Shown: in pieces, positions 1-7,235 of the stretch | How the letters are laid out: each line of letters opens with the position of its first letter | Position numbering within the stretch: position 1 is the first letter of the stretch | Assembly: GCA_002428605.1 (NCBI GenBank) | Contig: DIXH01000094.1 | Coordinates: 1-15,444, forward strand | From: Clostridiaceae bacterium UBA6085 | GTDB taxonomy: Bacteria > Bacillota > Clostridia > Clostridiales > Clostridiaceae | Direction: 5' to 3' | Length of the DNA: 15,444 nucleotides | Made by a program: the position numbers and the translations under genes | Notes under the pieces: model-generated | Told to the model about the DNA's origin: nothing | The model's input: only the letters and a program-made list of their open reading frames with translations | The model's database searches: none

Positions 1-22
1 GGCGCTATTTTGCAACAGCACC
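1..22. mobile_element. Possible terminus of an insertion sequence (rest lies left of window)
   Basis: Read on the minus strand, this stretch begins GGTGCTGTTGCAAAA. It resembles the terminal inverted repeats of several IS families, such as IS6-type ends of the form GG(T/C)nCTGTTGCAAA and some IS1182-type ends. If so, base 22 is the outer edge of an element whose body lies to the left. No transposase, second terminus or target duplication is visible, so this rests on resemblance to remembered termini only. Confidence 0.3.
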
Positions 23-99
23 TTATATTATCGGCTATATCTTTCATTGGACTTTTTCTAGAAAAAAAGTGACTATGGTGCAATAAACAGATTATATGG

Positions 100-1551
100 T
101 CATACAGCAACAAATCGTTGCTTTTTGCTCTTGGGGGTATCAGGAAGAGTCATCCTTAATTTGTTGCTTTCAACCAGCGGTCTGACATATCTCGTGATGA
201 CATAATAAGGGGAATCCATTCTAAGGAATGATGCGATCTCTTCCCTTGAACGCGGGATATTGCAAAAAGCAAGGATTCGCTCTGATGTATCCATATAGCT
301 TCCTAAGTTTTCTTTAATAACAGCATTTGCAGACTGTCCGTTATAAAGGGTAACCTTGAACCTGCCATGGCTATCTGTAAATGAGGCTGGTCTCAGTCCT
401 GCCTTAATCATCTCGTTAATTATGGTGGGTATCCCGGAAAATCGGTTCTCGGTATCTATAAGGACCTCAAGTGCACCAGCTATGAATGGATTTCTTGTAT
501 CTGCAGCAAGCTTTCCAAGGTCGGACAATCTTGTCCTTCCGTAAAGACCGCCTGGATTTTCAATTTCAATCCGGTCACGGTACAATATCAGCCTTATGGG
601 TGAAGCATCAGTATGCATGCTGTAATCCCTGTGGATAAGGGCGTTCAGGATAATTTCCCTTACTGCAATAAGCGGGTATTCAGGTTTATCGGTTCTTTTT
701 CCATCCTGGTCAATAACTGTTGCAGTCCGAATATTTCTACGAACAAACATCATGGCATCCTCAAGCATTTGTGGAATTCTTCCATCTATTCTCTTGTTGT
801 CGATAAAGCGTTCATTATCCGGGCCTGTATCTCCGATTTCAGTTCCAGGCACAACGACGGCAGTTATTGAAAGTTGAGGGAAATAGGCCTGAGGAAATAT
901 TGAGAGCATAAGTACGCCTGCGATTGTAGGTTTTCCTCCGTCAACCATGCCTTGAAGGTGGAGAATTCGAGAATCGTCAAGCATCGCAAGGTTTGGCTTT
1001 GCCTTTCTTATTTTCTTCAGATATTCTTCAATAGCAATACTATCAAAATCATCAACGGAGGCTCTCTCGACAATGCGGAGCTCGTCCTGGATTTTTCGTC
1101 TGAAGGCCTCATAGCTGTAGATTTCGTATTCTGTCATCTGCTGGTCAGATTCACCAACCCTAATGTATGAACCTCTCAATCTGCCGGTACCTTTGTAGAA
1201 GCATGGCTTGTCATTTATCTCGCATTCAGAGACCTCAGCACTCACGATCTTCTTTCCATTAATCTCAGCAACTGTGAAAACAGGCCTTACAACAGGCTGC
1301 ATCTGCAAAGCCTGATTTGTTACTTTAATCTGCAGATCCTGAACATCATATACTCCAGATACAGAAAATCCATTCTTTTCGCTAATACCAAATATTATTA
1401 TTCCTCCCCCTGATTGGTTGGAAAAGCTGGACAGGGTATCGTAAAGCCTATCTGTTGCTCCATGTTCTGAACTCTTAAGTTCTATATTCTGCATTTCACA
1501 TTTCTTCTTCAAAATATCATTTGCCAGACTGACAAGCTGTTCAGGAAGCAT
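100..1551 (-). CDS. AlbA_2 (Schlafen-type) protein with GHKL-like ATP-binding region and winged helix
   Basis: The product is 483 residues with no signal peptide or membrane segment, so it is probably cytoplasmic. Residues ~18-135 fit the AlbA_2/Schlafen N-terminal domain, with an early E-x-K (residues 24-26) and LSSFSNQSGGGIIIFGI at 40-56. Residues ~290-400 look like the HATPase_c_4 module found with it, with REIILNALIHRDYS (298-311) and IEIENPGGLYGR (328-339). Residues ~420-483 look like a winged helix (REEIASFLRM and a basic tail KSKKQR). The ribosome site AGAGGTGA is 4 nt from the ATG. Such proteins are often called putative transcriptional regulators or ATP-dependent DNA-binding proteins, but the substrate is usually unknown. 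It is divergent from the dockerin gene, so autoregulation or control of that neighbour is possible but inferred. Family certainty is high; function certainty is low. Confidence 0.85.
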   Translation of the reverse strand: MLPEQLVSLANDILKKKCEMQNIELKSSEHGATDRLYDTLSSFSNQSGGGIIIFGISEKNGFSVSGVYDVQDLQIKVTNQALQMQPVVRPVFTVAEINGKKIVSAEVSECEINDKPCFYKGTGRLRGSYIRVGESDQQMTEYEIYSYEAFRRKIQDELRIVERASVDDFDSIAIEEYLKKIRKAKPNLAMLDDSRILHLQGMVDGGKPTIAGVLMLSIFPQAYFPQLSITAVVVPGTEIGDTGPDNERFIDNKRIDGRIPQMLEDAMMFVRRNIRTATVIDQDGKRTDKPEYPLIAVREIILNALIHRDYSMHTDASPIRLILYRDRIEIENPGGLYGRTRLSDLGKLAADTRNPFIAGALEVLIDTENRFSGIPTIINEMIKAGLRPASFTDSHGRFKVTLYNGQSANAVIKENLGSYMDTSERILAFCNIPRSREEIASFLRMDSPYYVITRYVRPLVESNKLRMTLPDTPKSKKQRFVAV

Positions 1552-1595
1552 ATTATCACCTCTTGGTTAAATTGTACGGCAGTTCGTTAGTTCAT

Positions 1596-1625
1596 ACTAT
1601 ATTTTACAAAAATTATTTGCGTAAA
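1596..1625 (-). promoter_or_regulatory. Candidate promoter for the AlbA-like gene
   Basis: On the minus strand a TTTACG (-35-like, 1620-1625) is followed after 18 nt by TATAGT (-10-like, 1596-1601), about 45 nt upstream of the start codon. Both boxes are imperfect matches to the sigma-A consensus, so this is a candidate only. Confidence 0.35.
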
Positions 1626-1639
1626 ATAAATTATTTACG
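1620..1639. repeat. Inverted repeat CGTAAA-N8-TTTACG, operator candidate
   Basis: CGTAAA (1620-1625) and TTTACG (1634-1639) form two perfect 6-bp half-sites separated by 8 bp. The left half coincides with the candidate -35 box of the minus-strand gene. This geometry suits a dimeric DNA-binding protein, but no regulator can be named and the AT-rich context raises the chance of coincidence. Confidence 0.4.
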
Positions 1640-1745
1640 AAGTTTTGAAAGTAAAAACAGGAATATAAGGATAAAGAAAATGAATCCGTACTTTCCCGCT
1701 GACTTCTCATGTTTAATATATCTATTATTCCACGATGACCCGAGA

Positions 1746-1764
1746 TTAAATCAAAATGATTTAA
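1746..1764. repeat. Perfect 19-bp palindrome, operator candidate
   Basis: TTAAATCA (1746-1753), centre AAA, TGATTTAA (1757-1764) is a perfect inverted repeat with 8-bp arms and a 3-nt centre. It lies in the middle of the divergent gap, about 130 bp before the dockerin start codon. It has no GC-rich stem and no T-tract, so it looks more like a protein-binding site than a terminator. Confidence 0.45.
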
Positions 1765-1832
1765 GTGAATCTGTAAAAATTTGCCATATATTAACTGATA
1801 TTACATAGCACATTTCAATATTTCAGTTAAAA

Positions 1833-1838
1833 TATAAT
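1833..1838 (+). promoter_or_regulatory. Candidate -10 box for the dockerin gene
   Basis: A perfect TATAAT lies 59 nt upstream of the dockerin start codon. The -35 positions (around 1809-1816, ACATTT) match the consensus poorly, so this promoter would need an activator or another upstream element. A strong AAGGAGG ribosome site (1881-1887) follows, 10 nt before the ATG. Confidence 0.4.
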
Positions 1839-1897
1839 CAGAAAATTCAGATTAAGATACGGGCGAATCAAGGGCCTGTAAAGGAGGATGGTCTGAT

Positions 1898-3703
1898 ATG
1901 GTAGATTCATATGGTCATCTGTCAAAAGGGTATCAGCTCAGATTCTGCCTTATGGTGCTTTCATTTCTGGCATTAATATTTCTGGCTCCGTATAGAACTG
2001 TATTGGCCGAAGGTGAGGTACTTCCACACATACATGCCTGGCCTCTTGAGGATATTGTAAATTTCTCGTCTGATGGTACTGATGGGATGGACTGTACCAT
2101 TGAGTTATATGATGCTGGGGATACTCTGAAGTATTTCGGCAGCTTCACTTATGATTCGGGGAATTCAGGTGTTGATGTTATTCCTGACGGAGTTGATGTT
2201 GCTGTAGGTGACAGGGTAGTTCTTTCAGCTGCAGGTCAGACAAAGGATCTGATTGTATCGGACATCGCGGTAACATTGGTGGATGCAGCTACAAATACCG
2301 TTTCCGGTACGACGAGCAGCCCTGACCAAATATACGCAAGTGTATTCGTAGAAGGCGGTCCATACGGTGCCGATGGTTTGATATCAGAGGGAAACTGGAG
2401 TGCCACTTTCTCTGATTTAGTATATGTGTTAAAACCAGGTGACAATGGTCTCGTATCACAGATAGAGCCTGACGGAGACAACACAAGTGTCAGATGGATA
2501 GTTCCAAAGATTGCTTCAATGATGGTCTTCCCATATGAGAATATGATGAACTTCAGTGGAGATGGTACTTCCGAAGGCATCTACACGATCACTCTGATTG
2601 GTTCGGGTATAGAGTTCGCGAGCACATTTAACTATCCTTCGGGTGAATGGTTCATGTTTCCAGAATCTGTTACTATTGATCCCGGAGACAGGATTACTGT
2701 TGAGTTCAACGGATTGTTCAGGGAGCTGATCATACCGAACCTGGTTGTGGATTTGGTGGATATCAGGAATGAAAAGATAACCGGTTCCAGCAATCTGGCT
2801 TCACCTGTTTTTGTTACCATCTTCTTTGAAGGAGGTCAGGTCAGCAGGTCATCAGATGTAATTGACGGAAGCTTCATTGCCGACTTTTCAGTGCCACAGG
2901 GCATTGAGGTGATTTATGACATTACCGCACAGGACCATGGAATTGTCACACAGATGGACCAGGATGACGACACTTGCATTGTCAGCTTCTGGGCGCCAAA
3001 TCCTGAGCTTACTGCACATACTGACTCAGAGATCCTTGATGGCATAGGTTGGATGGCATCCACAGGCGTTGAAATAAGGGTCTACTCAAATGATACAGAG
3101 TACACGACATACAACAGAGTTACAAATGATGAAGGCTTCTTCGAAATCAATTTCGGGCCAATGGGAATTGACCTACAAGGTGGACTCAAGCTGACAGTGT
3201 CGGATGGAATGACAGACAGGCTGTTCATCCTCAGCTGCATCAGATTCATATCCGCAAACGTTGTAGATGACCTTGTTAATGGATACATAGAGCCAGGAGA
3301 ATATGTGCAGGTAATTATTGATGGAGACAATGGTCCGGTTTTCAGGGAACCTGTTCCTGACTTGAATGGCTATTGGACTGCGGATTTCTCGGTGCCTGAT
3401 ACATCAGATTCGAATACCTATGACATATTATTCTGGACTTCTGGAGCCGTCAGGAACTACGACGGAAATAGAAATGCAACCATGTCAGGCTGGGTAGCTG
3501 AACCGGCGGTCCTTCCGGGTGATGTCAATGAAGATGGTATCGTAGACAGGATAGATGCGAACATCATATTGAAATACCTGGCAGGGAAGCTTGCCTTGGA
3601 CGATCGTGAGCTTCTGGCTGCCGACTACAATGAGGATGGGTTTGTCGACCAGATTGATGCCAGGCTTATCCTTAAGATTTCAGCAAAGACCAAGAACAGA
3701 TAG
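1898..3703 (+). CDS. Secreted three-repeat protein with C-terminal type I dockerin
   Basis: The product is 601 residues. A hydrophobic stretch (~15-31) ending near VLA (35-37) gives a signal peptide, so export is expected. The mature region is three tandem copies of a ~165-residue beta-rich unit: about 42-202, 203-369 and 370-533. Each unit ends in an aspartate-rich turn followed by a tryptophan, e.g. PDGDNTSVRW (191-200), DQDDDTCIVSFW (354-365) and GNRNATMSGW (523-532); WSATFSD, FIADFSVP and WTADFSVP recur near the unit ends. Residues ~540-595 are a type I dockerin with two EF-hand-like calcium loops, GDVNEDGIVDRIDANIIL and ADYNEDGFVDQIDARLIL. Dockerins bind cohesins on scaffoldins or cell-surface anchors. 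No catalytic domain was recognised, so the repeats may be binding or structural modules. AAGGAGG precedes the ATG by 10 nt. No cohesin gene is in the window. Confidence 0.85.
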   Translation: MVDSYGHLSKGYQLRFCLMVLSFLALIFLAPYRTVLAEGEVLPHIHAWPLEDIVNFSSDGTDGMDCTIELYDAGDTLKYFGSFTYDSGNSGVDVIPDGVDVAVGDRVVLSAAGQTKDLIVSDIAVTLVDAATNTVSGTTSSPDQIYASVFVEGGPYGADGLISEGNWSATFSDLVYVLKPGDNGLVSQIEPDGDNTSVRWIVPKIASMMVFPYENMMNFSGDGTSEGIYTITLIGSGIEFASTFNYPSGEWFMFPESVTIDPGDRITVEFNGLFRELIIPNLVVDLVDIRNEKITGSSNLASPVFVTIFFEGGQVSRSSDVIDGSFIADFSVPQGIEVIYDITAQDHGIVTQMDQDDDTCIVSFWAPNPELTAHTDSEILDGIGWMASTGVEIRVYSNDTEYTTYNRVTNDEGFFEINFGPMGIDLQGGLKLTVSDGMTDRLFILSCIRFISANVVDDLVNGYIEPGEYVQVIIDGDNGPVFREPVPDLNGYWTADFSVPDTSDSNTYDILFWTSGAVRNYDGNRNATMSGWVAEPAVLPGDVNEDGIVDRIDANIILKYLAGKLALDDRELLAADYNEDGFVDQIDARLILKISAKTKNR

Positions 3704-3710
3704 TTTGGTT

Positions 3711-3749
3711 AATCAGTACCTGCTGGCTATACCTGCAGGTACTGATTTT
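3711..3749 (+). terminator. Rho-independent terminator after the dockerin gene
   Basis: A perfect 13-bp stem pairs 3711-3723 with 3735-3747 around an 11-nt loop, with a T-tract formed by its last bases and the following ones (TTTT, 3746-3749). It starts 8 nt after the stop codon. The T-tract is short, but the stem is long and well placed. Confidence 0.8.
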
Positions 3750-3848
3750 ATGACAAAATTCTTAAGTTTATCGTGTCAACGGACTGATGAATCAGGGTGG
3801 ATGATAGTGTATGATATAGGAAATGGATTAATATTTGGGGGTTAGGAT

Positions 3849-4211
3849 ATGAGATACTGCTGGACTACTCTGCACGTGGATGACATGGAAAGGTCGGTTG
3901 AATTCTACAATGGTCTGCTGGAGCTGCCGATAATAAGAAGGTTCAAGGCAGGACCTAAGATGGAGTTCTGTTTCCTTGGAGATGGTGAAACTCAGGTTGA
4001 ACTGATTTCAGAGGAAGGCTGCAAGGTGTCCCATGGAGATGACATTTCGATGGGGTTTGTTGTAGAATCCCTGGATAAGATGATTGAAGTGCTAGAAAAG
4101 AAGGGGATACCCGTCCATAGCGGACCTTTTCAGCCTGGACCGGGTATAAGGTTCATATTCGTGAAGGATCCCAGCGGAGTGAAGGTCCAGTTAGTTGAAA
4201 ACCTGGGTTGA
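3849..4211 (+). CDS. VOC-superfamily (glyoxalase/bleomycin-resistance fold) protein
   Basis: The product is 120 residues, the usual length of a single VOC subunit. It has the paired beta-alpha-beta-beta-beta pattern: WTTLHVDDMERSVEFYNGLLELP (5-27) opens the first module and SMGFVVESLDKMIEVLEKKG (67-86) the second, ending KDPSGVKVQLVEN (106-118). Aligned from memory to E. coli GloA (ligands H5, E56, H74, E122), the positions here are W5, E51, S67 and Q114, so only one ligand remains. A metal-dependent glyoxalase I is therefore unlikely; a binding or metal-free member is more likely. Substrate unknown. The ribosome site is weak (GGGGG at 3837-3841 or AGGAT just before the ATG). No clear promoter or terminator of its own was found between the dockerin terminator and the alaS promoter. 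Confidence 0.85.
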   Translation: MRYCWTTLHVDDMERSVEFYNGLLELPIIRRFKAGPKMEFCFLGDGETQVELISEEGCKVSHGDDISMGFVVESLDKMIEVLEKKGIPVHSGPFQPGPGIRFIFVKDPSGVKVQLVENLG

Positions 4212-4241
4212 AAACCTATGATTTACAGGGATTTTGGACTA

Positions 4242-4270
4242 TTGACAGATAGCCCTCAATTATCTATAAT
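4242..4270 (+). promoter_or_regulatory. Consensus sigma-A promoter of the alaS T-box transcript
   Basis: TTGACA (4242-4247), a 17-nt spacer and TATAAT (4265-4270) match the housekeeping consensus at every position. Transcription should start near 4277, just upstream of the T-box leader. A maximal promoter suits a system controlled by termination in the leader rather than at initiation. Confidence 0.93.
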
Positions 4271-4276
4271 TTTATA

Positions 4277-4480
4277 GTAATATTCCGGCAATGAAGAGGA
4301 TGAGTAGTCGTTTTATTTACCTAAAGAGAAGGGGTGGTTGGTGAGAACCCTGAGGTTAATTACGATGAAGCTGCCTTGGAGCTGATTTTCCGAAAGAGAT
4401 GGACATTTGTCCATAATTAGGGTGGTACCGCGGAAGCATAGCTTTCGTCCCTTGTCTGGGATGAAGGCTTTTTTTATTTA
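4277..4480 (+). ncRNA. T-box leader riboswitch, alanine type
   Basis: The leader senses uncharged tRNA-Ala and lets transcription pass into alaS. Visible elements are the distal Stem I motifs AGAGA (4325-4329) and GGTTGGTGAGAACC (4336-4349), a Stem III hairpin (ATGGAC 4399-4404 with GTCCAT 4409-4414), and the near-invariant T-box AGGGTGGTACCGCG (4419-4432) that pairs with the tRNA acceptor end. The likely specifier is GCT (alanine) at 4370-4372, followed by a purine as expected; the adjacent GCC at 4373-4375 is a less likely alternative and also reads alanine. The start is estimated from the promoter and the end from the terminator. Confidence 0.93.
4441..4475 (+). terminator. T-box regulated terminator before alaS
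   Basis: GCTTTCGTCCC (4441-4451) pairs with GGGATGAAGGC (4458-4468), an 11-bp stem with two G-T wobbles and a 6-nt loop, followed by seven T (4469-4475). It begins just after the T-box sequence, so forming the antiterminator there would compete with it. Stabilising the antiterminator with uncharged tRNA-Ala should allow read-through. Confidence 0.93.
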
Positions 4481-4531
4481 TTGTTCTTATATATGTGTGT
4501 GTTATATGCTATAAAAATTTGGAGGTACGAA

Positions 4532-7159
4532 ATGAACAGGCTAAGTACAAGTGAAATAAGGGAAAGATATCTGAAGTTCTTTGAAGGCAAGGCACATCTT
4601 GTCCTTGACTCATACCCACTGGTCCCGAAGGATGACAAGTCGCTGCTTCTCATCAATGCGGGAATGGCTCCGCTCAAGGCATACTTCACTGGCGTGAAGA
4701 CGCCTCCTTCAACAAGGATCGCGACCTGCCAGAAGTGCATAAGGACTGGAGACATAGACAACGTGGGCAGGACCAAGAGGCATGCCACGTTCTTTGAGAT
4801 GCTCGGGAATTTCTCCTTCGGAGATTACTTCAAGGAAGAGATCATTCCATGGGCATGGGAGTTTGTAACAAAGGAGCTTGAGATACCAACTGACAAGCTT
4901 TATGTGACCATATATTTCGAGGATGATGAGGCCTTCGAGATATGGAAGAACAAGACGAACATAGATCCTGCAAGGATCTTCAGGCTTGGTAAGGAAGACA
5001 ACTTCTGGGAGATTGGAGTAGGCCCCTGCGGACCATGCTCTGAGATCCATTACTACAAGGCCGACGGAGTGGTTACAACCACTGAGGAATTCATCGAGGC
5101 TGGCGAGAGAGATGAGATGGTTGAGTTCTGGAACCTTGTCTTCACCCAGTTTGACAAGGACGAGGAAGGCAACTACAACAGGCTCGCTGCTCCGAACATA
5201 GACACAGGAATGGGTCTTGAGAGAATGGCCACCATCATGCAGGGTGTGAAGTCAATATTTGAGATAGACATACTGAAGAACATAATCGAAAGCGTTGTTG
5301 AGATTACCGGAAAGACCTATGGCGAGGATGAAAAGACAGACATAAGCATAAGGATCATAGCTGACCATGCGAAGAGCGTAGCTTTCCTCATAAGCGACGG
5401 AGTGCTTCCTTCAAACGAGGGAAGGGGCTATGTCATGAGAAGGCTCCTGAGACGTGCTGCAAGGCACGGCAAGGTACTTGGGTCAAAGGGCAAGTTCCTT
5501 AACCATGTCATCGAGGCTGTCATAGATAGCTACAAGGATGCATATCCTGACCTTGTGGAGAGGAAGTCATACATAAATAAGATAGTTGCACTTGAGGAGG
5601 AGAAGTTCCTGGAGACAATAGACCAGGGTACAGAGCTCCTTAACGGATATATAGTTGAGACTTCAGGCGACGTATTCAGCGGAGCCCATGCGTTCAAGCT
5701 TTATGACACCTACGGATTCCCGCTTGAGCTCACAGAGGAGATCCTTGCCGAGAAGGGCATGAAGGTTGACTTCAAGGCCTTCAAGGAAGAGATGGAGCTG
5801 CAGAGGCAGAGGGCAAGAAGCGCAAGGGGCGAGAGCAACTACATGGGCGGAAGCCTTCAGGGCATAGACACCTTCTCTGAACACTATGAGACTGAGTTCG
5901 TTGGATACAATGTACTTGAAGCGGATGTCGAGATAATTGCAGTATCTGACGGAGTTGCAGAAGTCGATAAGCTTTCTGCTGGAAGCACCGGCTATATCGT
6001 TACCAACAAGACCCCATTCTATGCTGAAATGGGCGGTCAGGTAGGAGATACAGGACTTGTGACAGGAAAAGGCTTCAAAGCCGAGGTCACTGATACCAGA
6101 AAGAGCAGGAGCGGTAATACTGTACATGCAGTGACTGTGACTGAAGGTGAGCTTTCATTGGGTGAAGCCGTTCTTTCGGTTGATAAGGCAAGAAGGACTT
6201 CCATACAGAGGAACCATACTGCTACACATATTCTCCATAAGGCGCTGAAGATAGTTCTGGGAGACCATGTCAACCAGGCTGGATCCATTGTCCTTGATGA
6301 GAAGCTCAGGTTCGACTTCAACCATTTCCAGGGAGCAACGGCTGAAGAGCTGAAGAGGATCGAGGAGATCGTCAATGAGGAGATCCTCAGGGCAATGCCG
6401 GTTGTGACTGACATCATGGATATGGTGGAGGCCAAGAAGAGCGGAGCCATGGCACTGTTCGATGAAAAATACGGCGATGAGGTAAGGGTCCTTTCAGTAG
6501 GAGATTTCTCCAGGGAGCTTTGTGGCGGAACGCACGTAAAGAACAGCGGAGAGATAGGTCTCTTCAGGATAGTGTCTGAGTCCGGAATAGCATCAGGAGT
6601 CAGAAGGATTGAGGCAGTGACGGGAATGAACTCATACAGGCTTTCCATTGCAAAGGAAGAGCTGCTTGAGTCAGTGGCTGAGACACTTAAATCGAGCGAG
6701 AAGGACCTTCTCCAGAAGGCTTCTGCAAATGTTGCAGAGCTTAAGGCAAGGTCAAAGGAGATAGAGGAGCTCAAGAGGAGCCTTTCAAAGGGATCCATCG
6801 ATACACTTGTATCCTCGAGGGAGGATATAGCTGGTGTTTCACTGGTACGTGGCGAGGTCAAGGATGCAGATGCTTCTGCACTCAGGGAGATAACAGAGAA
6901 AGTTCTGGACAAGCTTAAGTCAGGCGTGGTAGCATTGGCTTCGGTGGACGGACAGAAGGTGAACTTCTCCGTAATGGTATCGAAGGACCTGACAGCAAAA
7001 GGACTTCATGCAGGAAAGCTCATCAAGGAAATGGCCCAAGTAGCTGGCGGCGGTGGCGGTGGAAGGCCTGATATGGCTCAGGCAGGCGGCAAGAATCCTG
7101 AAAAAACTGCGGAAGCTTTACAGTTAGTTCATAAACTTATTGAAACAGTAATCAAATAA
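4532..7159 (+). CDS. alaS: Alanyl-tRNA synthetase
   Basis: The product is 875 residues, the usual full length. It charges tRNA-Ala with alanine using ATP in the cytoplasm. Residues ~1-240 are the class II catalytic core (INAGMAPLKAYFTG, TCQKCIRTGDIDNVG, FFEMLGNFSFGDYFK, GVGPCGPCSEIHY, NIDTGMGLERMA). The tRNA-recognition region follows to ~450. The editing domain carries the zinc/catalytic motif NHTATH (H562, H566) and CGGTH (C664, H668), so removal of mischarged Ser/Gly should be intact. A coiled coil (~705-755) leads to C-Ala, with a glycine-rich AGGGGGGRPDMAQAGG segment (838-853). I chose the ATG at 4532 because GGAGGT (4521-4526) sits 5 nt upstream; the in-frame ATG at 4481 has no ribosome site and lies right after the T-box terminator. 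Expression is controlled by the leader upstream. Confidence 0.98.
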   Translation: MNRLSTSEIRERYLKFFEGKAHLVLDSYPLVPKDDKSLLLINAGMAPLKAYFTGVKTPPSTRIATCQKCIRTGDIDNVGRTKRHATFFEMLGNFSFGDYFKEEIIPWAWEFVTKELEIPTDKLYVTIYFEDDEAFEIWKNKTNIDPARIFRLGKEDNFWEIGVGPCGPCSEIHYYKADGVVTTTEEFIEAGERDEMVEFWNLVFTQFDKDEEGNYNRLAAPNIDTGMGLERMATIMQGVKSIFEIDILKNIIESVVEITGKTYGEDEKTDISIRIIADHAKSVAFLISDGVLPSNEGRGYVMRRLLRRAARHGKVLGSKGKFLNHVIEAVIDSYKDAYPDLVERKSYINKIVALEEEKFLETIDQGTELLNGYIVETSGDVFSGAHAFKLYDTYGFPLELTEEILAEKGMKVDFKAFKEEMELQRQRARSARGESNYMGGSLQGIDTFSEHYETEFVGYNVLEADVEIIAVSDGVAEVDKLSAGSTGYIVTNKTPFYAEMGGQVGDTGLVTGKGFKAEVTDTRKSRSGNTVHAVTVTEGELSLGEAVLSVDKARRTSIQRNHTATHILHKALKIVLGDHVNQAGSIVLDEKLRFDFNHFQGATAEELKRIEEIVNEEILRAMPVVTDIMDMVEAKKSGAMALFDEKYGDEVRVLSVGDFSRELCGGTHVKNSGEIGLFRIVSESGIASGVRRIEAVTGMNSYRLSIAKEELLESVAETLKSSEKDLLQKASANVAELKARSKEIEELKRSLSKGSIDTLVSSREDIAGVSLVRGEVKDADASALREITEKVLDKLKSGVVALASVDGQKVNFSVMVSKDLTAKGLHAGKLIKEMAQVAGGGGGGRPDMAQAGGKNPEKTAEALQLVHKLIETVIK

Positions 7160-7172
7160 TCCTGGTTCAAGG

Positions 7173-7201
7173 TGTACATTCACCCCCAAATAATTTATAA
7201 T
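7173..7201 (+). promoter_or_regulatory. Likely promoter of ireB
   Basis: TATAAT (7196-7201) is a perfect -10 box, with TGTACA (7173-7178, 4 of 6 matches) 17 nt upstream. Transcription would start near 7208, about 48 nt before ireB. It overlaps the left arm of the inverted repeat at 7178-7235, so a bound protein could affect it. Confidence 0.6.
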
Positions 7202-7235
7202 GTAATGTATAGTAGTTTATTAGTGGGGGGTGAAT
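7178..7235. repeat. Perfect 10-bp inverted repeat flanking the ireB -10 box
   Basis: ATTCACCCCC (7178-7187) and GGGGGTGAAT (7226-7235) are exact inverted copies 38 nt apart. In a transcript reading through from alaS they could form a GC-rich hairpin; in a transcript starting near 7208 the left arm is absent. The right arm shares GGTGAAT with the ireB start region (7249-7255), so the left arm could alternatively pair with the ireB ribosome site. Regulatory role is inference. Confidence 0.6.

Larger units (their letters stand above)
1565..1897. other. AT-rich divergent intergenic region
   Basis: These 333 bases separate the AlbA-like gene from the dockerin gene. They are clearly more AT-rich than the flanking coding DNA and hold candidate promoters in both directions plus two inverted repeats, listed separately. 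The open frame at 1563-1808 has no ribosome site or recognisable protein character and is not called as a gene. No structured RNA motif was recognised. Confidence 0.7.

Noticed and set aside
51..70. ACTTTTTCTAGAAAAA near-palindrome after the AlbA-like gene
   Set aside because: Pure AT stem around CTAG with unequal runs; too weak to call a terminator.
1563..1808. Open frame of 81 codons in the divergent gap
   Set aside because: It starts at the ribosome site of the opposite gene, has no site of its own, and its translation shows no family features. It overlaps the promoter and palindrome region.
3591..3845. 84-codon frame overlapping the dockerin end
   Set aside because: It lies out of frame over the dockerin coding region and crosses the terminator; no ribosome site.
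4194..4217. Direct repeat GTTGAAAACCT at the VOC stop codon, 13 bp period
   Set aside because: Two 11-bp copies only, without dyad symmetry or conserved context; most likely slippage or chance.
4481..4531. Longer alaS start at 4481
   Set aside because: It begins right after the T-box terminator without a ribosome site; the family N-terminus begins at 4532 with GGAGGT upstream.
6037..6912. 291-codon minus-strand frame inside alaS
   Set aside because: Serine- and leucine-rich shadow of the alaS coding strand with no ribosome site and no recognisable domain.
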